NCBI GenBank assembly: GCA_046331225.1
Contig: JAXLRF010000016.1
Span: 37,129-101,128, forward strand
Source: VFMC01 sp046331225
Lineage (GTDB): Bacteria > Actinomycetota > Acidimicrobiia > Acidimicrobiales > Ilumatobacteraceae
Direction: 5' to 3'
DNA: 64,000 nt
Both the position numbers and the translations under genes were made by a program. The notes under the pieces were generated by a model. The model had not been told where the DNA came from and did no database searches. It saw nothing but the letters and a program-made list of their open reading frames with translations. Shown in pieces: positions 7,982 to 17,447 of the stretch. The first letter of the stretch is position 1. The number at the start of each line of letters is the position of its first letter.

Positions 7982-8545
7982 TCAGCGTCCGTCACCGGCG
8001 GACACGCCGACCACACCTGCATCCGCCGACGCCGCCTGGCGCGCCACCGACCTGGCCAGCGGCGCCATCGCCAGGTGGCACAGCGCGAGCGCCGCGGCGT
8101 CGGCCGCATCGGGGGGCTCGGGCACCGTGGCCAGCCCGAGGCGCGCCTGCACCATCTTCTGCACCTGGGCCTTGCCCGCCCCGCCCCACCCGGCGACGGC
8201 GTTCTTGACCTGGTTGGGCGTGTACTGCACCACCTCGCAGCCCGCGGCCGCGGCTTCGGCCAAGGCGAGCCCGCTCGCCTGCCCGACGCTCATCGCGGTG
8301 CGCACGTTCACCTGGAAGAACACCTGCTCGACGGCGACGGCGTGGGGCACGAACTCGGCGATCAGCGCCGCGAGTTCGCCTTTCAGCTCGGCCAGACGCT
8401 GCGGCAGCGCGGCCGACGGCGGCGTGCGCAGCACCCCGAGCGCCAGGGCCCGCACCACGCGCGGCCCGTCGGCCTCGAGCACGGCGTAGCCGCAGCGCGT
8501 GAGACCGGGGTCGATGCCGAGCACACGCATCAGCTCACGACTCAT
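7982..8545 (-). CDS. ruvC: Crossover junction endodeoxyribonuclease RuvC
   Basis: RuvC resolves Holliday junctions by symmetric nicking. The 187-aa product has the acidic RNase-H-like active-site residues: Asp in LGIDPG, Glu in AVEQVFFQ and the Asp pair in PDAADAAALALCH. The GKAQVQKMV helix is also conserved. Start: the ATG at 8545 has GGGAG about eight bases upstream; an internal ATG at 8530 (MRVLGIDPG) matches the usual family start but has a poorer ribosome site. It is first of the ruvCAB operon, 25 bp before ruvA. Confidence 0.95.
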   Translation of the reverse strand: MSRELMRVLGIDPGLTRCGYAVLEADGPRVVRALALGVLRTPPSAALPQRLAELKGELAALIAEFVPHAVAVEQVFFQVNVRTAMSVGQASGLALAEAAAAGCEVVQYTPNQVKNAVAGWGGAGKAQVQKMVQARLGLATVPEPPDAADAAALALCHLAMAPLARSVARQAASADAGVVGVSAGDGR

Positions 8546-8631
8546 CGCTCGGCTCCCTGGGCGAACACGCGTACGACGCTAGCAGGCCGGCCCGTGGCCG
8601 GCGAGGCAATCGGGGCACGAGCCCGTCGGGC

Positions 8632-9561
8632 TCACGCCTCGGACGGGTGCGGCACCTCCCACGGCGGCGTCCACGAGCCGTCGGCCCGCAGCGCCACCCC
8701 CGCGTCGTCCTCGAGCACCTTGCACACCGTCATCTCGCCGGCGTCGTCGCCGTAGCGCGACGCAGCCTCTCGGAACCGGTCGTGTGCCGCGGCGGTGAGC
8801 TCGTGCCGGGTGCCGGTGCCGGCGAGGAACTCGGCGATCAGCCCGAGGTCTTTCACGCACAGGGCCAGCCGGAACGACGGGTCGTAGTGGCCGGCCAGGA
8901 TCGACGGGACGTCGTGGCTCATCACGAAGCTGTCGGCCGCGCCGCCGCGCATCGCCTCCCACCACAGGTCGGGTTCGAGCCCGGCGACCTTGGCCGCCAC
9001 CATGGCCTCGCCGATGGCCGCCGCGTGGACGAACCACAACTGGTTGTTGACGAGCTTGGCCACGTAGCCGTTGCCGTATCCGCCGACGCGACGCACCTCG
9101 CCGACGGCCGACAACACCTCGTGCACCCGCGCGACCGCCTCGTCGGTGCCGCCGACGAACAGGATCATGTCGCCGCGGATGGCCGAGTCGATCGAGCCGG
9201 TCACGGGTGCGTCGACGGCGAGGCCACCGCGCGCCTCGACCTCGGCGGCGAGTTCGCGCATCAGGGTCGGATCGCTGGTGGTCATGTCGATCCACACCCG
9301 ACCGGTCAGGTCGGTCGACGACAGCCCGCGCTCACCACGCACCACGTCGGCCACCTGCGCGGGGCCGAACACCATCGAGAACACCACCTCGGTGCGATCG
9401 GCGACGTCGGCGGGCGACGCGGCGCGCACCGCACCGTGGTCGACCAGCACCTGCCCTGCCTCGGCGCGCACGTCGTACACCACGAGCTCGTGCCCGGCGC
9501 GTTGCAGGTTGCGCGCCGCGGCCGTCCCCATGTTGCCCAGTCCGATGAATCCGACCCGCAC
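8632..9561 (-). CDS. NAD(P)-dependent beta-hydroxyacid dehydrogenase family protein
   Basis: The 309-aa product belongs to the 3-hydroxyisobutyrate dehydrogenase/tartronate semialdehyde reductase family. It has the N-terminal dinucleotide motif GFIGLGNMG, the substrate-binding DAPVTGS segment and the catalytic-Lys helix region GNGYVAKLVNNQLWF. A longer open frame (to 9951) is antisense to the peroxiredoxin frame; the GTG at 9561 was chosen because GGGAGGG lies six bases upstream and the Rossmann motif follows at once. The substrate is unknown; no metabolic neighbours indicate it. Confidence 0.88.
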   Translation of the reverse strand: MRVGFIGLGNMGTAAARNLQRAGHELVVYDVRAEAGQVLVDHGAVRAASPADVADRTEVVFSMVFGPAQVADVVRGERGLSSTDLTGRVWIDMTTSDPTLMRELAAEVEARGGLAVDAPVTGSIDSAIRGDMILFVGGTDEAVARVHEVLSAVGEVRRVGGYGNGYVAKLVNNQLWFVHAAAIGEAMVAAKVAGLEPDLWWEAMRGGAADSFVMSHDVPSILAGHYDPSFRLALCVKDLGLIAEFLAGTGTRHELTAAAHDRFREAASRYGDDAGEMTVCKVLEDDAGVALRADGSWTPPWEVPHPSEA

Positions 9562-9632
9562 GTCGGCCCTCCCCCATGTGTTGTGCGACGGTCCCCTCGA
9601 TCGTCGCGACGTGTCGCCGGCCGCAGCCGACG

Positions 9633-10082
9633 TCAGAGCTTCTGCAGCACGTCGACGAGCTCGCTCACCGGGCGGTAGGTGAGCCCGGCGATCGCGCGGT
9701 GGGCGTAGCGCACCACGCCGTTCGCGTCGACGATGAACACGCTGCGCCGTGGGAACCCGATGGGGCCCAACGTGCCGTACAGGCCGGCCACCTTCTTGTC
9801 GGCGTCGGACAGCAGCGGGAACTTGAACCCGTGCTTGTCGGCGAAGCGCTCGTGGCTGTCGACCCCCTGGGCCGAGATGCCGAGCACCTGCGCGTCGAGC
9901 GCCTCGAACTGGGCGAGCTCGTCGTTGTAGCTGTTGAGCTGCTTGGTGCACACGGGCGTGTCGTCGCCCGGGTAGAACACGAGCACGACGGGGCGACCGC
10001 GGAAGTCGGCCAGCGACACCTCGCCACCACCGGTGGCGGGCAGGGTGAACTCGGGCGCCTGCTCGCCGACGGCGACCGACAT
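9633..10082 (-). CDS. Peroxiredoxin, BCP/PrxQ-like, single cysteine
   Basis: The 149-aa thioredoxin-fold peroxidase reduces hydroperoxides. The peroxidatic Cys45 sits in FYPGDDTPVCTKQ. No other cysteine occurs in the protein, so the resolving Cys found five residues later in typical BCP enzymes is missing; reduction must use an external thiol, which in an organism with mycothiol (see mshC) could be mycothiol or a redoxin. It lies one base after the yebC stop, so the two are co-transcribed. Confidence 0.9.
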   Translation of the reverse strand: MSVAVGEQAPEFTLPATGGGEVSLADFRGRPVVLVFYPGDDTPVCTKQLNSYNDELAQFEALDAQVLGISAQGVDSHERFADKHGFKFPLLSDADKKVAGLYGTLGPIGFPRRSVFIVDANGVVRYAHRAIAGLTYRPVSELVDVLQKL

Positions 10083-10083
10083 C

Positions 10084-10824
10084 TCAGCCGACCGCTTCCA
10101 TCAGCTCGTCGCTGATGTCGAAGTTGCCGTACACGTCCTGGACGTCGTCGTTGTCCTCGAGCGCGTCGACGATGCGCAGCACCTTACGGGCGTCGTCGGG
10201 GTCGGTCACCTCGATCACCGTCGACGACACCATCGTCGACTCGGCCGACTCGATGGTGATGCCGGCGGCCTCGAGCGCGTCGCGCACGTCGTACACGTCA
10301 CTCGGCGGACACGTGATGCGGAAGCCCTCGCCGTCGGCGGCGACGTCCTCGGCGCCGGCCTCGAGCGCGGCCATCATCACCTCGTCCTCGTTGCCCGAGG
10401 CCATGATCACGCCCTTGCGGCTGAACTGCCAGCCGACCGCACCCGGCTCGGCCATCGAACCACCGAGCTTGCTGAAGATGTTGCGCACGTCGGCGCTGGT
10501 GCGGTTGCGGTTGTCGGTGAGCACGTCGATCAGCAGGCCCACGCCACCGGGCGCGTAGCCCTCGTAGGTGATCGTCTCGTAGTGCCCGCCGTCGCTCTGA
10601 CCGGTGCCGCGCTTGATGGCACGGTCGATCAGGTCGTTGTTCATCTGCGCGGCCTTGGCCTTGAGCACGAACGTGCGCAGCGTGGCGTTCGACGACGGAT
10701 CGCCACCACCTTCACGCGCCGCGACCTCGAGCTGACGCGCGATCTTCGCGAACACCTTGGCCCGCTTGGCGTCGGCAGCGCCCTTCTTGTGCTTGATCGT
10801 CGCCCATTTGGAGTGACCGGACAT
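10084..10824 (-). CDS. yebC: YebC/PmpR family protein
   Basis: The 246-aa protein has the full family pattern: MSGHSKWATIKHKKGAADAKR at the N-terminus, the RAIKRGTG loop, ITYEGYAPGGVGLLID and the acidic C-terminal domain. The family was described as transcription regulators and more recently as a translation factor that helps ribosomes at proline stretches. GGAG ten bases before the ATG at 10824 supports the start. It is downstream of pdxT in the conserved order pdxS-pdxT-yebC-ruvC. Confidence 0.95.
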   Translation of the reverse strand: MSGHSKWATIKHKKGAADAKRAKVFAKIARQLEVAAREGGGDPSSNATLRTFVLKAKAAQMNNDLIDRAIKRGTGQSDGGHYETITYEGYAPGGVGLLIDVLTDNRNRTSADVRNIFSKLGGSMAEPGAVGWQFSRKGVIMASGNEDEVMMAALEAGAEDVAADGEGFRITCPPSDVYDVRDALEAAGITIESAESTMVSSTVIEVTDPDDARKVLRIVDALEDNDDVQDVYGNFDISDELMEAVG

Positions 10825-10850
10825 CGTTGTCTCCGTGTGTACGTGAATGC

Positions 10851-11492
10851 TCAGGCAGCGTGTGCTGCGGAAGTATGGACCATGTCGAGGAACATCGCGT
10901 GGAGGCGACGGTCGTCGGTGAGCTCGGGGTGGAAGCTCGCGACGAGCACCGCCCCCTGGCGTGCGAGCACGGGCACTCCGTCGTGGCGTGCGAGCACCTC
11001 GACGTCGTCGCCCGCCCGCTCGACCTTGGGGGCGCGGATGAACACGACGTGGTACGGGGTGTCGAGGCCGACGACGTCGACCTCGTGCTCGAAGCTGTCG
11101 ATCTGGCGTCCGTAGCCGTTGCGACGCACGGCGATGTCGATCGCGTCGAAGCTGCGCTGATCGGGTCGCCCGTCGAGCACGTCGCGAGCCAGCAGGATCA
11201 TGCCGGCACAGGTGCCGAACACGGGCATGCCCGCGTGGAGCCGTGCGGCGAGCGGGTCGAACAGCTCGGCCGTGGCGAGCAGCCGCGACATCGTGGTGCT
11301 CTCGCCGCCGGGGAGCACGAGCGCGTCGACCGCGGCGAGGTCGGCCGGGGTGCGCACCTGTCGGGTGGCCGCGCCGAGCGCCTCGAGCGTCGACTGGTGC
11401 GCGTGGAACGCGCCCTGCAGGGCGAGGACGCCGACGACCGGCTGGTGATCAGCCGGGGACGGGCGCGAGGAAGTCGACACGTGCGCGTCCAC
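10851..11492 (-). CDS. pdxT: Pyridoxal 5'-phosphate synthase glutaminase subunit PdxT
   Basis: PdxT hydrolyses glutamine and passes ammonia to PdxS for de novo pyridoxal phosphate synthesis. The 213-aa product has the class-I glutaminase triad: Cys95 (FGTCAGM), His188 and Glu190 (SFHPE), plus the LPGGESTT and GVLALQG motifs. The start at 11492 is GTG; another in-frame GTG at 11480 is possible, since the family usually begins only a few residues before GVLALQG. It lies 47 bp after pdxS. Confidence 0.95.
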   Translation of the reverse strand: MDAHVSTSSRPSPADHQPVVGVLALQGAFHAHQSTLEALGAATRQVRTPADLAAVDALVLPGGESTTMSRLLATAELFDPLAARLHAGMPVFGTCAGMILLARDVLDGRPDQRSFDAIDIAVRRNGYGRQIDSFEHEVDVVGLDTPYHVVFIRAPKVERAGDDVEVLARHDGVPVLARQGAVLVASFHPELTDDRRLHAMFLDMVHTSAAHAA

Positions 11493-11539
11493 CTGGGGGC
11501 CGCTCCGTCGACGCTCGCGTCATGACCTGATGCCTGCGA

Positions 11540-12442
<903 letters not shown>

Positions 12443-12449
12443 GTGCGCC

Positions 12450-12455
12450 ATCGTA
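12450..12455 (-). promoter_or_regulatory. -10 element of a probable leaderless promoter for pdxS
   Basis: TACGAT on the minus strand fits TANNNT. Seven bases separate it from the ATG at 12442, so transcription probably starts at or next to the start codon. No Shine-Dalgarno sequence is present. Confidence 0.55.
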
Positions 12456-12525
12456 TCCGGCCCACCCTGCGGGACCCACTGCTCATTCGGGTCCGCGCCT
12501 GGTGGGGCGAGTACCCGTTCGGGGA

Positions 12526-13686
12526 TCAGTCGACGACCGAGGCCTTGCCGGTGCGGGCCAGCTCGACCCAGGTGCGACCGGGGGTGAGTGCGATCACGTT
12601 GCCGTCGTCGTCGCGCAGGTCGAACGTCGAGGTGTTCTCGTCACGGGTCCAGGTGCCGCGCACCAGCACGCCGGCGGTGAACACCATCGCGGTGCCGGTG
12701 CCGGTGGTCTGTGCCTCCGGGCTGCGGGTGTCGGCGGCGCTGGCCCGGTACTCGACCTCGAGCACCACCACGTTGGCGGCGCTGACCTGACCGAAGTCGG
12801 TCTGGTGCGGCTTGCCGTCCTCGTCGCGCAGGTAGGTCGCGCTCGCGGTGTCCCAGCGCCAGGCCACGTCGACGCCGTCCATCTCGAGGTCGACCCCCGA
12901 GGCCTCCTCGCCGTTGAACGCCTCGTCGGCACCGCGGTAGGTGAACTGCTGGGGCGGCGGCGGGTTGAACACCGGCGTGAAGTTGGCGTAGATCTCGGTG
13001 GCGTCGGCGTAGAGCGTGTGCTCCTTGTCCTCGTTGCCGCGACGCTCGCGGAACATGCCCTTGCGGCTGCCGATCGTCTCGTTGATGCTGATCAGCTCGC
13101 TGTTGTTGATCGCTGCCGACACGCGCGGGTTGCCGCCGCTCCACACGAACAGCGGGTTGGCGAACGAGGCCAGCAGATCGACGTCCTGTGTGCGACCCGA
13201 CCGGATCGGGCCCACCTTGGCGGGCGCGTTGGTCTGGAACACGGCCGCGAACCGTGTGAGGTTCTCGACGTTCTCCTCGAAGACGATGTCGGCACCGTTG
13301 AGCCCGAACTGGGGGCGCGCCTGGGGGTGGTTGTCGACCTTCACGACCATCGCCGGACGTGCCGCGGCGATCTCGTCCTCGACCGGCAGACCGGTGAGCG
13401 GCATCACCGGACCGGCCTCGGCGGGGGCGGTGGTCTCGACCGCAGCGTCGGTGGTGGCCGGGTCGGTGGAGGCCGTGGTGGTCTCGACCGCGGCCTCGGT
13501 GGTGGTGGGCGCAGGTGCCTCGGTGGTGGGCGCCGACGTGGTGGCCGACGAGTCGTCGTCACCGCCGCCGCAGGCCGCGAGGACCGAGGCGAGCGCGATC
13601 GAGCCGGCCACGAGTCGGCGGCCGCGGCGAGCTGCGGTGCGGCCGGTGCCAGCGGGACGAGTGGGGTGGGTGTGCGATGGGGTCAC
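12526..13686 (-). CDS. DUF3048 (YerB-like) lipoprotein
   Basis: The 386-aa product starts with a basic region and a signal peptide ending LAAC (lipobox), then a Thr/Ala/Glu-rich linker of about 60 residues, and a DUF3048 domain (GLPVEDEIAAARPAMVVKVDN, FGLNGADIVFEE, RFAAVFQTNAPAKVGPIRSGR). It is therefore expected on the outer face of the membrane. The biochemical role of the family is not established. GAGGG four bases before the GTG at 13686, which overlaps the htpX stop (GTGA), supports this start over a longer open frame. Confidence 0.85.
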   Translation of the reverse strand: MTPSHTHPTRPAGTGRTAARRGRRLVAGSIALASVLAACGGGDDDSSATTSAPTTEAPAPTTTEAAVETTTASTDPATTDAAVETTAPAEAGPVMPLTGLPVEDEIAAARPAMVVKVDNHPQARPQFGLNGADIVFEENVENLTRFAAVFQTNAPAKVGPIRSGRTQDVDLLASFANPLFVWSGGNPRVSAAINNSELISINETIGSRKGMFRERRGNEDKEHTLYADATEIYANFTPVFNPPPPQQFTYRGADEAFNGEEASGVDLEMDGVDVAWRWDTASATYLRDEDGKPHQTDFGQVSAANVVVLEVEYRASAADTRSPEAQTTGTGTAMVFTAGVLVRGTWTRDENTSTFDLRDDDGNVIALTPGRTWVELARTGKASVVD

Positions 13687-14588
13687 AGTTCCCTCAACAG
13701 GGCGATGCGCTCTTCGAGCGGCGGATGGGTGTCGAACAGGCGGTGGATCCCGCCGAGCTTGCCCGCGTCGCCGACGCCGGCCATCGGTTGCTCGATCCAC
13801 ATGTGCGCGGTGGCGGTGGAGGCGGAGTGCGTGACGGTGGTGTCGTCGCGCAGCTTCTCGAGCGCCGAGATCAGACCCGGTGGGTACCGGGTCATCTGGC
13901 AGGCACTGACGTCGGCGAGGGTCTCACGCTGGCGGCTGATGGTGGCCTGCATGATCTTGGCCAGGATCGGGGCGAAGATCAGCAGGGCGAAGCCCAGCAG
14001 TGCGAGCGGGTTGCTGCCGTCCTGGCGGTCGCCGTCGCGGCGCACCCGGCCACCGTTCCACCACATCAGGCGGATCGCGGTGTCGGTGAGGATCGCGACG
14101 GCCCCGACGAGGGTGACGGCCAGCGTCGAGACGAGGATGTCGTAGTTCTTGATGTGCGACAGCTCGTGGGCGAGCACGCCCTCGAGCTCGACCCGGTCGA
14201 GCTTCTCGAGCAGCCCCGAGGTGACCGCGATCGCCGCGTGCTGCGGGTTGCGGCCGGTCGCGAACGCATTGGGGGCCGGGTCGTCGACCACGTAGATGCG
14301 CGGCTTGGGCAGGCCGCTCGCGATGCACAGCCCCTCGACCAGGTTGTGCAGGCGCTGGTACTGCTGGGGATCGGCGGGGTGGGCGCGGCTCACGCGGAGC
14401 GCGATCGCGTCGGCTTTCCAGTACGAGGCGAAGGCGATCGCGGCCGAGATGACGAGGGCGATGATCGTGCCCACCAGGCCGTAGCCCGTGAGGGCGCCGA
14501 TGGCCGCGCCCACGAGCGCCAGGAAGGCGACGAACCCCACGGCCAGCAGCACGCTGCGGCGGCGATTCGCACGGATGAGTTCGAACAT
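13683..14588 (-). CDS. htpX: Membrane zinc metalloprotease HtpX
   Basis: HtpX degrades damaged membrane proteins. The 301-aa product has two N-terminal membrane segments (about 12-58), the M48 zinc motif HELSH (141-145), a further hydrophobic pair after it and the downstream RQRETLADVSA glutamate segment. The ATG at 14588 gives the family N-terminus (MFELIRANRRRS); an open frame continuing to 15170 lies antisense to the thioesterase gene and was rejected. A possible -10 (TACCCT) lies nine bases before the ATG. It is coupled to the DUF3048 gene. Confidence 0.94.
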   Translation of the reverse strand: MFELIRANRRRSVLLAVGFVAFLALVGAAIGALTGYGLVGTIIALVISAAIAFASYWKADAIALRVSRAHPADPQQYQRLHNLVEGLCIASGLPKPRIYVVDDPAPNAFATGRNPQHAAIAVTSGLLEKLDRVELEGVLAHELSHIKNYDILVSTLAVTLVGAVAILTDTAIRLMWWNGGRVRRDGDRQDGSNPLALLGFALLIFAPILAKIMQATISRQRETLADVSACQMTRYPPGLISALEKLRDDTTVTHSASTATAHMWIEQPMAGVGDAGKLGGIHRLFDTHPPLEERIALLREL

Positions 14589-14652
14589 GACCCCGACAGG
14601 GTAACGGCGCCGGGCCCGAGGACACCGGCACCGGTCTGCTGGAATGACCCGG

Positions 14653-15474
14653 ATGGACGGTCTGGCCGGTACGAAGGCGTTCCTGGGGCTCGTGCCGACG
14701 GGCGACCCGCTGCGGTGGCAGTTGCCCCTGCTCCCCCACGTCATGACCGGTGCACGGTTCCTGTACGGGGGCGCCGGGCTGGCGGCGGCCATCGCGGCGA
14801 TGGAGTTCGTCACCGAGCGGCCGGTGGTGTGGGCGACCGCCCAGTACGTGGCCCACGCCCGGTCGGGCGTGCTCGATCTCGAGGTGGTGGTGTCGGCGCA
14901 CGGGCGCAACACCACCCAGGCGCGCTGCATCGCCACCTGCGACGGCGCCGAGATCCTGGTCGCGCTCGCGACGCTCGGCCGCAAGGACCTGCCGGTGGCG
15001 GGCACCTGGGCCGAGCGGCCCGAGGTGAAGCACTGGAGCGAGACCCGCCAGCAGCTGCCCGAGTCGGTGCTCGGCACCGTGCACGAGGCGCTCGACATGC
15101 GGATCGTGCACGGCGTGTCGCGGCGGCAGCTCATCAAGGGCCGCACGCACCGCGATCCCACCGGTCGCACCGCCTACTGGGTGCGCATCCCCGGCGGGCC
15201 GAAGGTGCCCGACGCCGCCGATCTCGCGATGGTGGGCGATCTGGTGCCGAGCGGGTTCGCCAACACCAGCGGCGAACCGATCACCGGCAACAGCCTCGAC
15301 AACACGGTGCGCACCGCGAAACTGGTCGAGACCGAGTGGGTGCTGGCCGACGTGCGGGTGCACGCGATCCAGGACGGCTTCGGCTACGGCCGGGCGCACC
15401 TGTGGGCCGAGGATGGCACCCTGCTCGGCACGGCCAGCCAGTCGAGCGTGATCCGCACCCCGCCGGTCACCTGA
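14653..15474 (+). CDS. Acyl-CoA thioesterase, TesB-like double hotdog
   Basis: The 273-aa product resembles acyl-CoA thioesterase II family proteins: a first hotdog with GGAGLAAAIAAM and a second with SGEPITGNSLDNTVRTAKL, the region that carries the active-site Asp/Ser-type residues. The ATG at 14644 is an alternative start three codons upstream, but it overlaps a -10-like TGGAAT, so 14653 is preferred. A tesB2 homologue also lies beside pdxS/pdxT in Mycobacterium tuberculosis (Rv2605c). It is divergent from htpX with no room for a long leader. Confidence 0.75.
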   Translation: MDGLAGTKAFLGLVPTGDPLRWQLPLLPHVMTGARFLYGGAGLAAAIAAMEFVTERPVVWATAQYVAHARSGVLDLEVVVSAHGRNTTQARCIATCDGAEILVALATLGRKDLPVAGTWAERPEVKHWSETRQQLPESVLGTVHEALDMRIVHGVSRRQLIKGRTHRDPTGRTAYWVRIPGGPKVPDAADLAMVGDLVPSGFANTSGEPITGNSLDNTVRTAKLVETEWVLADVRVHAIQDGFGYGRAHLWAEDGTLLGTASQSSVIRTPPVT

Positions 15475-15510
15475 GCGGCGCCGGCGAGGTGCGATCACAC
15501 GTGGGTCGGG

Positions 15511-16758
15511 TCAGACCCGCTCGATGATCACGGCCGGGGCCATGCCACCGGCCGCGCACATCGTCACCAGGCCGTAGCGGCCGCCGGTGCGCTCGAGCTC
15601 GTCGAGCACGGTGCCGATCAGCATCGCGCCGGTGGCGGCGATCGGGTGGCCGAGGGCCATCGCGCCACCGTTGACGTTCACCTTCGAGCGGTCGAGGTCG
15701 AGGTCGCGGATGAACTTCTCGGCCACCACCGCGAACGCCTCGTTGATCTCGAACAGGTCGATGTCGTCGATCGACAGACCGGCCTTGGCGAGCACCTTCT
15801 TCGCCGCGGGCACCGGGGCGTTGAGCATGAGCGTCGGGTCGTCGCCGATGTTGGCGACGGCCACCACGCGGGCCCTCGGGGTCCAGCCGTTGGCCTTCGC
15901 CGCGTCGGAGCTGGCGAGCAGGATCGCCGCGGCCCCGTCGACCACGCCCGAGCTGTTGCCGGCGTGGTGCACGTGCTCGATCTGCAGGTCGGGGTAGCGG
16001 GCCAGCACCATGCCGCGCAGCGTGGTGCCCTGGTCGTCGAGGGGGACATCGGCCATCGCCGCGAACGACGGGGCCAGCTGGGCGAGTCCCTCGAGCGTGG
16101 TCTGCGGCCGCGGGAACTCCTCACGGTCGAGAGCGAGGGAGCCGTCCTCCTTGTGCACCGGCACGAGGCTCTTGTCGAAGCGACCCTCGGCGATGGCGCG
16201 GGCGGCGCGCTGCTGCGATTCGTAGGCGAGCGCGTCGAGCGCCTCGCGCGGGATCTGCTCCATCGACGCGATCGCGTCGGCGGCCACGCCCTGGTGGGTC
16301 TGCGGGTGACGGGCGCGCAGGCGGGCGTTGCCGGCGTCCATCAGCGGACCGCGCACACCCGACTGGGCGGCACCGAGGGCCGGGTGGAGCGACATCATCT
16401 CGCACCCGCCGGCGATGACGACGTCCTCGAGACCGCTCATGATCGACGCGGCGGCCATGTTGGTGGTGGTGATGCCCGAGCCGCAGAAGCGGTCGAGGGT
16501 GACGCCGGAGGCCTTCACGTCGTAGCCGGCGTCGAGCAGGGCCATGCGGGCGAGGTCGCCGCCCTGGGTGCCCACCTGCATCGAGGTGCCGAAGATGACG
16601 TCGTCGACCGTGGCGGTGTCGAGCTGGTTGCGGTCGCGGATCGCGGACAGCACCGTCGCGGCCAGCTGCTGCGGGTGGATGTCGGCGAGCGCGCCCTTGC
16701 CGACCTTGCCGATCCCTCGCGGGGTGCGGCAGGCGTCGATGATCCAGGCTTCGGACAT
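15511..16758 (-). CDS. Acetyl-CoA acetyltransferase / 3-ketoacyl-CoA thiolase family
   Basis: The 415-aa thiolase condenses or cleaves acyl-CoA units. The acyl-accepting Cys92 is in LDRFCGSG, and the C-terminal catalytic residues are in MALGHPIAATGA and CAAGGMAPA. Length and motif order fit degradative thiolases of actinobacteria. GGAG lies eight bases upstream of the ATG at 16758. Nothing in the neighbourhood fixes the chain length; the adjacent convergent thioesterase suggests fatty acyl metabolism. Confidence 0.92.
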   Translation of the reverse strand: MSEAWIIDACRTPRGIGKVGKGALADIHPQQLAATVLSAIRDRNQLDTATVDDVIFGTSMQVGTQGGDLARMALLDAGYDVKASGVTLDRFCGSGITTTNMAAASIMSGLEDVVIAGGCEMMSLHPALGAAQSGVRGPLMDAGNARLRARHPQTHQGVAADAIASMEQIPREALDALAYESQQRAARAIAEGRFDKSLVPVHKEDGSLALDREEFPRPQTTLEGLAQLAPSFAAMADVPLDDQGTTLRGMVLARYPDLQIEHVHHAGNSSGVVDGAAAILLASSDAAKANGWTPRARVVAVANIGDDPTLMLNAPVPAAKKVLAKAGLSIDDIDLFEINEAFAVVAEKFIRDLDLDRSKVNVNGGAMALGHPIAATGAMLIGTVLDELERTGGRYGLVTMCAAGGMAPAVIIERV

Positions 16759-16855
16759 GTGGGGGTCTCCTCGGGGATCGCCGCGCGAGCCGGTGCCCGC
16801 GTCGTGGCGGCGATCGTAGGAGGCCCGGGGCGGTCGGCCCCGAGTCGAAGCCGGG

Positions 16856-17404
16856 TCAGAACCCGATCTTGGGCACCTCGCGGGCGGCCTCGTCGGCCTC
16901 GAAGTACTCGCGCTTGTCGAACTTCAGCATGTTGGCGAAGATCACCGTCGGGAACGCCTGGAGCTTGTTGTTGTAGGTCAGCACGGTGTCGTTGTAGAAC
17001 TGCCGCGCGTAGGCGACCCGGCCCTCGGTGGCGCTCAGCTCCTCTTGCAGGGCGAGGAAGTTCTGGTTGGCCTTCAGGTCGGGGTAGGCCTCCGACAGTG
17101 CGAACACCTGACGCAACGCACTGGCCACCTGGCCGTCGGCGGCCGCCTGCGCGTGCGGGTCGCTCGGGGCGGCCATCGCCGCGTTGCGGGCCTTGATCAC
17201 GGCGTCGAGCGTCTCGCGCTCGTGTGCCGCGTAGGCCTTCACCGTCTCGACCAGGTTGGGAATGAGATCGATGCGCCGCTTGAGCTGCACGTCGATCTGT
17301 GACCAGGCGTTCTCGACCTGGTTGCGGCTGCGGATCAGGCCGTTGTACGTGACGATCACGAAGATCACCAACAGCACGATGATCGCGAGGATCACCCAGA
17401 CCAT
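16856..17404 (-). CDS. lemA: LemA family protein
   Basis: The 182-aa protein begins with a single membrane helix (WVILAIIVLLVIFVIVTY) followed by the conserved LemA helices (YNGLIRSRNQVENAW, RRIDLIPNLVETVKAYAAHE, YPDLKANQNFLALQEEL, VAYARQFYND). The family's molecular role is not settled; it often sits with membrane proteases, and htpX is encoded about 2.3 kb away. GGGAG supports the ATG at 17404. Confidence 0.92.
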   Translation of the reverse strand: MVWVILAIIVLLVIFVIVTYNGLIRSRNQVENAWSQIDVQLKRRIDLIPNLVETVKAYAAHERETLDAVIKARNAAMAAPSDPHAQAAADGQVASALRQVFALSEAYPDLKANQNFLALQEELSATEGRVAYARQFYNDTVLTYNNKLQAFPTVIFANMLKFDKREYFEADEAAREVPKIGF

Positions 17405-17447
17405 GGCGACTCCCTTTCTCGGTTCCGCCGTCGTGGCGGACCTTCGG

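Noticed and set aside
13683..15170. N-terminal extension of HtpX by about 190 residues
   Set aside because: The extra frame lies antisense to the thioesterase gene, and the family N-terminus and a -10-like element are at 14588.
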